Source of the DNA: Candidatus Saccharimonadota bacterium
Lineage (GTDB): Bacteria; Patescibacteriota; Saccharimonadia; Saccharimonadales; Saccharimonadaceae
Direction: 5' to 3'
NCBI GenBank assembly: GCA_030528815.1
Contig: JAUMYE010000002.1
Coordinates: forward strand, 1 to 24,318
Length of the DNA: 24,318 bases
Each line of letters starts with the position of its first letter. Positions within the stretch are counted from its first letter, which is position 1. The position numbers and the translations under genes are program-made. The notes beneath the pieces are model-generated. The model worked only from the letters and a program-made list of their open reading frames with translations. It ran no database searches and was not told where the DNA came from. Below, piece by piece: positions 1-5,558 of this stretch.

Positions 1-359
1 AAGAATATCCCGCCAACGGTCGCAAAATTCTTTTCAAAGTCATGCGTCAAATAAAATTTATTATCCCTGCTCTGCATTATTGGATAATTAATATTTGTAT
101 CGGGAATTTTAAGCCATGCCACAATTTCAGGATTCTTTTCTTTTAGCTTCTCAAAATCTACTGCGTCGCCAGAGTCCGTAAAGTATTTCTTTGCTACGTC
201 TTTAGCTCTTATTGCTTCCATCTCTATCGAAAAAGCATCATAAATCCCATATGCCGCAATCAAAAGAATTGGCAAAAACAGCAGTTTTAAAGCTTCGGTA
301 AATAGCCTATCTATACGACTCAATATCTTATCCAATCTAGAATGTCTTCGAATCTTCAT
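1..359 (-). CDS. Class B sortase, N-terminal part (cut by window edge)
   Basis: A transpeptidase that would cleave a sorting signal on an exported protein and join it to another pilin subunit or to the cell wall. Only the first 119 codons are present; the catalytic His, Cys and Arg lie outside the window. Seen: a basic N-terminus, one membrane segment around residues 25-40, then the family signature VAWLKIPDTNINYPIM followed by QSRDNKFYL and a GGIF turn. This matches the start of the SrtB catalytic barrel (W-x-x-I-P-x-T-x-I-x-YP-x-x-Q then DN-x-x-YL). The start ATG has AAGGA just upstream. It lies directly downstream of an FctA-like pilin on the same strand, separated by a hairpin. In Streptococcus pyogenes the FctA pilin is likewise polymerised by a sortase with a class B fold, so a pilin polymerase is the likely role. 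That role is inference; the family call is firm. Confidence 0.88.
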   Translation of the reverse strand, partial: MKIRRHSRLDKILSRIDRLFTEALKLLFLPILLIAAYGIYDAFSIEMEAIRAKDVAKKYFTDSGDAVDFEKLKEKNPEIVAWLKIPDTNINYPIMQSRDNKFYLTHDFEKNFATVGGIF

Positions 360-367
360 TTCCTTAA

Positions 368-396
368 AGTCGCCCTATTGAGAGATTAGGGCGACT
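368..396 (-). terminator. Hairpin between pilin and sortase genes (attenuator)
   Basis: A perfect 10-bp stem (AGTCGCCCTA with its complement) and a 9-base loop lie between the pilin stop and the sortase start. The minus-strand sequence after it is TTTAAGGAAATG, so the U-tract is weak and runs into the sortase ribosome binding site. Partial termination, giving much more pilin than sortase, is a reasonable reading. Confidence 0.65.
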
Positions 397-406
397 CCTT
401 TTCTAT

Positions 407-1558
407 CTATCTTTCGGACTCTTTGCCCTTAGATTTCTTGTAAGCTACATATGCCGCACCAGAAGCCATCACGATTACAACAAACGGAACAATATACATT
501 GCAACGCCAGTTGAAACGGCGGCATCAGTTAATGCACGCTCAGCCTTAGTAACGTTCGTCTGACCAAAAGCCTCCAAGATTTCTTGACTTGCATTTACGC
601 CAGGAACAGCCGCCAAAGTTTTCGTTAGAACTAGCTGATCATTATCTATATTTCCATCAAGATAAGCATCATAGTTGTCTGTTACGCCATCCTTTACGGA
701 AGTTAGAAGTACTCTAGCCCCAATAGGCAACCGGTTATTCTCGCCATCGAAACCAATCTTTGCACTTTGACCATCCTTTAGCCAAATCGTAGTAGCACCG
801 GTATTAAGCTCAACATAAGTCATCTGAGATCTAGAATCCCTAGACATCGTCGTATAGGTAGCATCTAGGCCGGAAATATCCACCTTTACGCCGTTCAGTT
901 TCTCGTCATCAGTTTCTACACGAACCGTGTACGGGAAGTAAACATCACGACGAGCCTTAGCGCCGCGTACACGGAAATCTAGCTGAGAATAGGTAAGCTT
1001 TGGCTCCGAAACAAACTCGATCTCGCCCTTCTCGCCCGTTGTTTCGTTCTTGGCCGAAGTCGAAAGCGTAGCCTTATATTCTCCAGTCGGATAGCCATTC
1101 TCGTCAACCTCGCTAGCTACATCAACAAACACGATAAACTTATTTGTATCTACTGGATAAGTATCTGCGTTACTAGAAGCTACTTCAGAAACCTCAAACT
1201 TATAAGTACCAGCATTCGGGAAAGTCTTGTATCTAAAGTTAAGTTCGCCCGTCGCAACCGCCTCGTTATTCTCATCTACATCGACATTATTAAAATTCAG
1301 CGTCACTGACGTTGGCATGCCACCACCAGACGGTTCTCTACCCTCATTAAGCTCCGTAACGTTCAGAGTAAAACTATTGTTCACGTAGCCCAGACCATTC
1401 TTTACCTTATGTTTCACCGCAATCGTAACCGGGCTATCCGGATTATCCGTTAGTTTTGCAGGTAAACCAGAGTCCGCACTGGCAGACAAATTACCAAAAA
1501 TACCAAGCCCCATTACTGCCAAACCAAGAGCAGCTATCACCTTCGAAATCTTCTTCAT
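407..1558 (-). CDS. FctA-like sortase-assembled pilin / surface protein
   Basis: A secreted, cell-surface fibre subunit of 383 residues. The ATG at 1558 is preferred over the upstream one at 1588 because GGAGG sits just before it and it opens a clean signal peptide (MKKISK, hydrophobic core, ASA/DSG cleavage near residue 28). The first immunoglobulin-like domain (about 40-185) contains FPNAGTYKFEVSEV then FIVFVDV, the pattern of Spy0128/FctA domains that carry Lys-Asn isopeptide bonds with a catalytic Glu. A second beta domain (about 190-320) has an LKDGQSAKIGF turn typical of such stalk modules. The C-terminus is VSTGVAM, a hydrophobic stretch, then YKKSKGK. The Spy0128 tail, as I recall it, has VPTGVAM at the same place, so this is a Pro-to-Ser variant of that sorting signal. 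A class B sortase follows and a SipW-like peptidase lies upstream. Isopeptide bonds and polymerisation are inferred. Confidence 0.82.
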   Translation of the reverse strand: MKKISKVIAALGLAVMGLGIFGNLSASADSGLPAKLTDNPDSPVTIAVKHKVKNGLGYVNNSFTLNVTELNEGREPSGGGMPTSVTLNFNNVDVDENNEAVATGELNFRYKTFPNAGTYKFEVSEVASSNADTYPVDTNKFIVFVDVASEVDENGYPTGEYKATLSTSAKNETTGEKGEIEFVSEPKLTYSQLDFRVRGAKARRDVYFPYTVRVETDDEKLNGVKVDISGLDATYTTMSRDSRSQMTYVELNTGATTIWLKDGQSAKIGFDGENNRLPIGARVLLTSVKDGVTDNYDAYLDGNIDNDQLVLTKTLAAVPGVNASQEILEAFGQTNVTKAERALTDAAVSTGVAMYIVPFVVIVMASGAAYVAYKKSKGKESER

Positions 1559-1873
1559 TGCACCTCCATTATTTTTATAGACGATCAAAAACTACTGCTC
1601 TCACATCGGCATTACCTCCATTTATCATTAACCCATTTTGGCGATTAATTGACCCATATCACTTTTCTCGGCGTCGAACTTAATCGCATGGCGACATACT
1701 AATACGCTGCCAAAAAATAAAAAAGCGGAAGCACGATATTTTTGACAAAAACGAAGAATAATATTATTCCATAGCTTGAACAAAAATATTAAAAAATAAG
1801 TATCGCCACATTTTAGCAACGATACTTATATAAAATTGTTGTATATCTTACAACATACTAATTCATTTACAAA
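1559..1873 (-). promoter_or_regulatory. Long pilin leader region with candidate promoter and secondary structure
   Basis: About 300 bases between the glycosyltransferase and the pilin hold no convincing gene. On the minus strand they hold the upstream terminator, a TGCTAAAAT extended -10 in its loop, an inverted repeat GCGATTAA/TTAATCGC (1641-1648 and 1680-1687), and two GGAGG sites. One GGAGG is the pilin ribosome binding site. The other (1615-1619) precedes an ATG followed at once by TGA (1606-1601). The arrangement suggests a structured leader of roughly 250 bases. I recognise no riboswitch class in it. Confidence 0.4.
1791..1827 (-). terminator. Terminator of the glycosyltransferase transcript
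   Basis: The minus strand has an 8-bp stem AAGTATCG/CGATACTT with a 14-base loop, followed by ATTTTTT. The loop itself contains TGCTAAAAT (1810-1818), an extended -10 match that could start the pilin transcript. Confidence 0.75.
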
Positions 1874-3499
1874 TTAGTCGTGTTTCTTTACGGACTTATC
1901 CGTAACATCAAACTTCTCCATATATAGACCAAACGCCAAGCGCGCCTGAGAATAAAATGCACAGAACGAAGAATAAACGACTGAGATAATTGGCGAAAGA
2001 ACCCACTGAATCACCATAATGATCTTTGGCTTATTTTTACAATTCTTTGGCTTTGGCGGAAGCATCTTTAGAGACAAGATAATCGAAATCAAGATACCAA
2101 TCGCCGCAAACGTCTGAATGTAGCTTACAACAATCGGAAGATGACGAGACAACAAATCTCTAGACTCTAGATGAAATAGAAGCGGCACGAAACCACCAAA
2201 CATAATGATTGGCGCCACTGCAGCAAGCGTAACATGACCTTCTAGCAAACGATAAAACTTTGGAAATAGCGAAATAAAGGACATCTTGCGTTTCTTTGAG
2301 AATAGATAATCGCCAACGTAGGCGACATCGCTTGCGCCATAATCCCAGCGGCGAAGCTGAACCCACTGCGCCTTCAAAGTCTTAAACAAGGTATCGCTAA
2401 GTACGGCATCCTGACGGATTGGGGCACGAATCGGCAAGACCTCATACTTCCCTTCAAAATAGAACAAGCTACGCCAATACTGATGACCGTCTTCTACGAT
2501 CGTCTTAGTACTCCAGAAGTCCATGCCAATCAAAGCCTCGAGTGGCTGAGAATGCGAAGCAAAGTTTCTAAGAAGATGTGGTCTCATCGTACAAATAAGG
2601 TTCCAGAACGAGTTTGTCGTTGCAACTACGCGCGTAATTGCAGGCGCATCCCAAATATTATTCGTAAACAAAGAAACTGGCTGATAAGAAAGATTCTGCC
2701 TATCTTCATGCACTATAAATTCATAAGTAACCTGATCGAAATAGCAAGGATCTGGACGGTTATCACTATCGAGCGTCGTCACGATAACGTTCTTTGGCTC
2801 GAGCTTCATCTCTGTCACAATATCCTTAAGCCTACGACCAGCATTAGTAATATTTCCGCCCTTACCAACAACTTCACCCTTAATATCTTTAGGATGCATT
2901 ACGAGCTCAAAATGACCGAACTTGTTCTTGTATTTCTTCTCTAGAGCCTTAGCGGTAGCAAGCGCCGCTTCCCCACCTCTCTCTTCGTAAGCAATCAAAA
3001 GAATCATGCGCTTCTTATCGGCATTAGTTGCTAAGACACTCTCAAGAGTTGGCCCAAGAACATCGATACTTTCGTTATAGAGCGTCACAATAACGGCATG
3101 CCAAATATCCTCATATTTTGGATAGTTTTCTGGGTTCTTCGCAATCGCATCAAGATTATGAAGGTGATCGGAAAAACCATATTCCTTCACATTCCATTTC
3201 TTAAGAGCTTTCAAGCTGTTTTCTGGGTCCTCAAGCTCTTTAATACGCTGAATCCAATCCACTTTGACAGATTGCTTTACAAGTTTCTGACCCTGAATCA
3301 TACGGCAAGAAATACCAACCGCCTTTACAAGATTCATAATTACAATCAAAAGAAGATAAACCGAACCTAGAACTGGAGAAATAGCAGAAAAAACAGGTAG
3401 CAAAACTACCATCAAAACACTCAAAACAAATGGCAAAATTTCAAAAAAGCGATATTTGAAAGTTCGCTTCCCCTGAGGAAGCTCAACCGACTTAGCCAT
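1874..3499 (-). CDS. Membrane family 2 glycosyltransferase, QxxRW type
   Basis: A 541-residue membrane enzyme of the GT-A fold that would transfer sugar from a nucleotide donor, probably building or elongating a surface glycan. Seen: two N-terminal membrane segments (about 20-65), a cytosolic catalytic domain opening with HAVIVTLYNES, the DSD metal site at 244-246, the base motif ED at 336-337 (TIVEDGHQYW) and QLRRW at 381-385. Three or more membrane segments follow (about 410-520). The D, D, ED, QxxRW set is that of processive transferases such as cellulose and hyaluronan synthases, though non-processive relatives share it. The gene follows the 121-residue membrane protein by 5 bases, so they are probably co-transcribed, and ends at a terminator before the pilin gene. 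Donor and product cannot be read from the sequence; glycosylation of the pilin or a capsule are both possible. Confidence 0.85.
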   Translation of the reverse strand: MAKSVELPQGKRTFKYRFFEILPFVLSVLMVVLLPVFSAISPVLGSVYLLLIVIMNLVKAVGISCRMIQGQKLVKQSVKVDWIQRIKELEDPENSLKALKKWNVKEYGFSDHLHNLDAIAKNPENYPKYEDIWHAVIVTLYNESIDVLGPTLESVLATNADKKRMILLIAYEERGGEAALATAKALEKKYKNKFGHFELVMHPKDIKGEVVGKGGNITNAGRRLKDIVTEMKLEPKNVIVTTLDSDNRPDPCYFDQVTYEFIVHEDRQNLSYQPVSLFTNNIWDAPAITRVVATTNSFWNLICTMRPHLLRNFASHSQPLEALIGMDFWSTKTIVEDGHQYWRSLFYFEGKYEVLPIRAPIRQDAVLSDTLFKTLKAQWVQLRRWDYGASDVAYVGDYLFSKKRKMSFISLFPKFYRLLEGHVTLAAVAPIIMFGGFVPLLFHLESRDLLSRHLPIVVSYIQTFAAIGILISIILSLKMLPPKPKNCKNKPKIIMVIQWVLSPIISVVYSSFCAFYSQARLAFGLYMEKFDVTDKSVKKHD

Positions 3500-3504
3500 C
3501 TTTT

Positions 3505-3870
3505 CTATCCTTCTCCAAGCAAGCTATTTACAAAATATAGCGCAATAATCGTAATAATCATCGTAATCGCCAAGAATAGCCTTGCAACATCCTTGCCACG
3601 CTTAGCAAACAATCTTGCACTGAGCAAAATATGTCCAATACCAAGCGTTACTGCGAGTACTGAGAAAGAAGTTAGATACCACCACGCACCCTGAGAATAG
3701 CCGTTATCGATATCAGAATACCTAGCCCAAACCTTTGGCTGCGCAGCGTTAAGTCTCATGATCGGAATCAAAAACAAAGCCAAGCTCAAACCAAATTGAA
3801 CAATCATCCATAACAGCAAGCCACGATCTTTCTTAAAAATCGTTTTAAAATCAGATGCTAGCTCTTTCAT
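3505..3870 (-). CDS. Small membrane protein upstream of the glycosyltransferase
   Basis: No family recognised. The 121 residues hold about three hydrophobic segments (roughly 19-40, 66-85 and 97-115), with short charged linkers and a basic region (RLFAKRGKD) between the last two. The gene is first in a two-gene unit and stops 5 bases before the glycosyltransferase, which suggests an accessory role in that enzyme's complex or in lipid-linked precursor handling; this is guilt by association only. An extended -10 element (TGG TAAAAT) lies 10 bases before the ATG, so any leader is only a few bases long and there is no Shine-Dalgarno site. Confidence 0.7.
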   Translation of the reverse strand: MKELASDFKTIFKKDRGLLLWMIVQFGLSLALFLIPIMRLNAAQPKVWARYSDIDNGYSQGAWWYLTSFSVLAVTLGIGHILLSARLFAKRGKDVARLFLAITMIITIIALYFVNSLLGEG

Positions 3871-3880
3871 TTCTTTAAAT

Positions 3881-3891
3881 ATTTTACCATA
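3881..3891 (-). promoter_or_regulatory. Extended -10 promoter of the 121-aa gene / glycosyltransferase unit
   Basis: Minus-strand ATGGTAAAAT with the TGn element directly before the hexamer; no clear -35. The start codon lies 10 bases downstream. Confidence 0.6.
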
Positions 3892-3911
3892 ACTACAAAA
3901 ATTCTACAGCA

Positions 3912-3938
3912 CAAGCAAAATCCCCGCTCTCACGGGGA
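3912..3938 (-). terminator. Terminator after the 31-residue membrane peptide
   Basis: Minus strand TCCCCG, 6-base loop, CGGGGA followed by TTTTGCTTG. It closes the signal peptidase transcript or a short one starting near 4090. Confidence 0.75.
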
Positions 3939-3948
3939 CTTGCAATGT

Positions 3949-4044
3949 TTATTTTTTCGCTTCTGCTCTGTGCAAAGCAAGCGCTACAACTCCAGACGCC
4001 ACACTTAGCACCAAGCCAGTAGCTAACAAAATATACGAACCCAC
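3949..4044 (-). CDS. 31-residue membrane peptide resembling a sorting-signal tail
   Basis: A small gene with a GTG start preceded by AAAAAAAGGAACTAAGA, which supplies an AGGA ribosome binding site at good spacing, and followed closely by a strong terminator. The peptide begins MGSYILLATG, continues with a hydrophobic stretch of about 15 residues and ends HRAEAKK. This is the composition of the part of an LPxTG protein that follows the sortase cleavage site: hydrophobic span, then a positive tail. A candidate promoter of its own (TTGCAC, 17 bases, TAAAGT) lies at about 4085-4113. It could be a one-pass membrane microprotein of the pilus locus or a remnant of a lost sortase substrate. No homologue recognised; the coding call rests on the start signals and context. 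Confidence 0.55.
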   Translation of the reverse strand: MGSYILLATGLVLSVASGVVALALHRAEAKK

Positions 4045-4114
4045 TCTTAGTTCCTTTTTTTGTTTTTATTTTTGACTTGATACACTTTAATGCTAACGCT
4101 TATCTTGTGCAATG

Positions 4115-4486
4115 TCAAGCTTTATTTTGCTTTTCAAGTTTTTCAATTCTCTTTTCGAGTGCCAAAAGTTTTTTGCCTTCAGACTCAATCGTAATACAGC
4201 GAGCGCAAGAAATCGCAACCACGGATTCACCAATCAAAACCGCAATTAGTCCCGGAACTAGCAAATGCAAACCTTCTTTTGCCGCAGCTTTCTTTTCTGT
4301 AAGATAGTTTGCTGGCGAACGGAACAAGGAATTAACATCAATATCGCCAATACCAACAATTTGTTGATAAGCATAATAAAGCAACATTGCTCCTGCCGCT
4401 ATTACTAAGAAGCCCAAAATGACGAAGAAAATCGCCACGCAAAGTTCTTTTTTGTTACTTTTTCTTTTCATCTTCTTCCTTTGCAT
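4115..4486 (-). CDS. Membrane protein with C-terminal coiled coil
   Basis: A 123-residue protein of no recognised family. Seen: a strongly basic N-terminus, a first hydrophobic span (about 14-40), a polar stretch (about 42-72), a second hydrophobic span (about 73-95), and a charged tail ending in a heptad-like LLALEKRIEKLEKQ. Its start overlaps the end of the signal peptidase gene by about 30 bases (or 17 if the Met at codon 6 is used), so the two are co-transcribed and likely co-translated. Sharing an operon with a SipW-like peptidase near an FctA pilin suggests a part in export or assembly of the surface fibre, possibly holding a complex together through the coiled coil. That role is conjecture. 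Confidence 0.72.
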   Translation of the reverse strand: MQRKKMKRKSNKKELCVAIFFVILGFLVIAAGAMLLYYAYQQIVGIGDIDVNSLFRSPANYLTEKKAAAKEGLHLLVPGLIAVLIGESVVAISCARCITIESEGKKLLALEKRIEKLEKQNKA

Positions 4487-4961
4487 CAGACTTTTTCAGA
4501 TTAAGTAGTATCTGAACCACAATAATCATCGCAACAATAACAACAATCCAAGCGTTATTATTAATAAACTTCACGACATAACCAGCAATCGGAACCTTGT
4601 TCGGAGCAACCTTACCCTCAATCTGATAATAATCAAGATGCCCTTCATCAACGGTTTCGCTCGCATCTGCCTTTGTATAGTAATCACCTTCTTCGGATAT
4701 TTCAGCTACGCGATGACAGATAACCTCTTCGCTTTTATTAAAGCAAACAATAGTTCCAACCTTTATATCTTCCCTTGGGATTGCCTGGTAATAGATCAAA
4801 TCGCCATAGTTTAACTCTGGTACCATCGAACCATTTTCTATAGTTAGAGATTTAAAACCAAATAGCAGCGGTATATATAGAAGACCATACAAAGCAATAC
4901 CCGCGTAGCAGGTTATCGATAATATCCTAAATATAATCCTGGCAGTCTTCATTATGTTCAT
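4455..4961 (-). CDS. SipW-type (S26B) signal peptidase I
   Basis: A 168-residue membrane serine protease that removes signal peptides outside the membrane, of the ER/archaeal-like class that uses a Ser-His dyad. Seen: a membrane segment at about 10-35; the nucleophile motif NGSMVPEL with Ser45; the GDLIYY strand; CHRV with His83 in the place where the bacterial P-type has Lys; an Asp at about 105 (SETVDEG); and a second membrane segment (about 136-154) before a charged tail. SipW processes special secreted substrates in Bacillus, and sortase pilus loci of streptococci carry a SipA homologue that has lost the catalytic residues. Here both dyad residues are kept, so real cleavage, perhaps of the nearby pilin, is likely. 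It leads the operon, with a -10 hexamer 5 bases before ATG and no Shine-Dalgarno. Confidence 0.88.
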   Translation of the reverse strand: MNIMKTARIIFRILSITCYAGIALYGLLYIPLLFGFKSLTIENGSMVPELNYGDLIYYQAIPREDIKVGTIVCFNKSEEVICHRVAEISEEGDYYTKADASETVDEGHLDYYQIEGKVAPNKVPIAGYVVKFINNNAWIVVIVAMIIVVQILLNLKKSDAKEEDEKKK

Positions 4962-4966
4962 TATCT

Positions 4967-4977
4967 ATTTTAACATA
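4967..4977 (-). promoter_or_regulatory. Extended -10 promoter of the signal peptidase operon
   Basis: Minus-strand TTATGTTAAAAT, then AGATA and ATG. Only 5 bases separate the hexamer from the start codon, implying a leaderless mRNA from the first ATG (or a leader of about 9 bases if the Met at codon 4 is used). Confidence 0.65.
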
Positions 4978-5000
4978 AGCCAAATAACTTAAATCAGGCA

Positions 5001-5022
5001 CAAAAAATCGCTCAAATGAGCG
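5001..5022 (-). terminator. Terminator after tRNA-Thr
   Basis: Minus-strand CGCTC, 4-base loop, GAGCG, then ATTTTTTG, beginning 15 bases past the encoded CCA. The plus side also has a short T run, so it may act on both strands. Confidence 0.75.
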
Positions 5023-5036
5023 TCTTTTGCAATAAA

Positions 5037-5112
5037 TGGAGCCGTTGACTGGGGTCGAACCAGCGACCTGCTCGTTACGAATGAGCTGCTCTGCCAACTG
5101 AGCTACAACGGC
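5037..5112 (-). tRNA. tRNA-Thr (anticodon CGT)
   Basis: A full cloverleaf of 76 bases. The acceptor stem is GCCGTTG/CAACGGC with discriminator U and an encoded CCA. The D arm is GCTC/GAGC; the anticodon stem GCTCA/CGAGC encloses TTCGTAA, giving CGU, which reads ACG. The T arm is GCTGG-TTCGACC-CCAGT. The closing pair next to the anticodon loop is A31-C39, a mismatch. A TATGCTATAAT promoter lies just upstream. Confidence 0.95.
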
Positions 5113-5123
5113 ATCCTTGCTAA

Positions 5124-5134
5124 ATTATAGCATA
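5124..5134 (-). promoter_or_regulatory. Extended -10 promoter of tRNA-Thr
   Basis: Minus-strand TATGCTATAAT, 11 bases before the mature 5' end of the tRNA. Confidence 0.7.
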
Positions 5135-5171
5135 GTTTCTCATGAGTAAATAAACTATCAAGAAAGTGATA

Positions 5172-5177
5172 TATAAT
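5172..5177 (+). promoter_or_regulatory. -10 element of the membrane protein / Clp operon
   Basis: A consensus TATAAT followed by exactly 6 bases and ATGG at 5184. It sets the start of the gene: there is no ribosome binding site, and the leaderless reading favours 5184 over the GTG at 5166, which would lie upstream of the predicted transcript start. Confidence 0.6.
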
Positions 5178-5183
5178 ATTCTT

Positions 5184-5558
5184 ATGGCATTAATCTACTT
5201 TTTCTCGTGGTGGTATACACGCGGCTGGGGTTTCTTCCTAAAACAAATGTCCGAAAAATTACAGCATATTCTGGACGCTTTCTCGATCCCAAATTTACTC
5301 AAAACCCTCTTCAGTCCCTTCCGCCAAATCTCTGCATACGAACGTGGCAGGACTATAGATGCAAAAATCTACGTTTTCTTTGATAAACTCGTTTCTCGTC
5401 TTGTCGGCTTCTTTGCTAGATTCTTTCTAATTATTGCCGGCATTATTTGTATAGTTATTGCAGCCGTATTCTTTCTAGTTCTCTGTATCTTGTGGCCATT
5501 CTTACCACTTGCGTTAGTCGCAGGCATCATTCTAACAATTTCAGGATTTACACTATGA
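5184..5558 (+). CDS. Small polytopic membrane protein coupled to the Clp-like gene
   Basis: No family recognised. The 124-residue product starts MALIYFFSWWYTRGW, is rich in aromatic residues at the N-terminus, has an amphipathic middle (KLQHILDAFSIPNLLKTLF) and two long hydrophobic spans at about 73-95 and 96-120. Its stop overlaps the start of the membrane-anchored Clp protein as ATGA, so translation of the pair is coupled and a shared complex in the membrane is likely. A plausible role is membrane adaptor or anchor of the AAA+ partner; this rests only on coupling. Start chosen from the TATAAT-6-ATG spacing. Confidence 0.75.
   Translation: MALIYFFSWWYTRGWGFFLKQMSEKLQHILDAFSIPNLLKTLFSPFRQISAYERGRTIDAKIYVFFDKLVSRLVGFFARFFLIIAGIICIVIAAVFFLVLCILWPFLPLALVAGIILTISGFTL

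Noticed and set aside
1628..1819. Minus-strand ORF of 63 codons upstream of the pilin
   Set aside because: It begins inside the glycosyltransferase terminator loop, has no ribosome binding site, and reads as low-complexity aromatic sequence; the stretch is better explained as a leader.
2483..2944. Plus-strand 153-codon ORF inside the glycosyltransferase
   Set aside because: It is antisense to the catalytic motifs of a clear enzyme, and its translation is rich in Arg, Asn and Ile without pattern.
4455..4961. Catalytically dead SipA-like chaperone
   Set aside because: Ser45 and His83 of the S26B dyad and the downstream Asp are all present, so an active peptidase is the better call.
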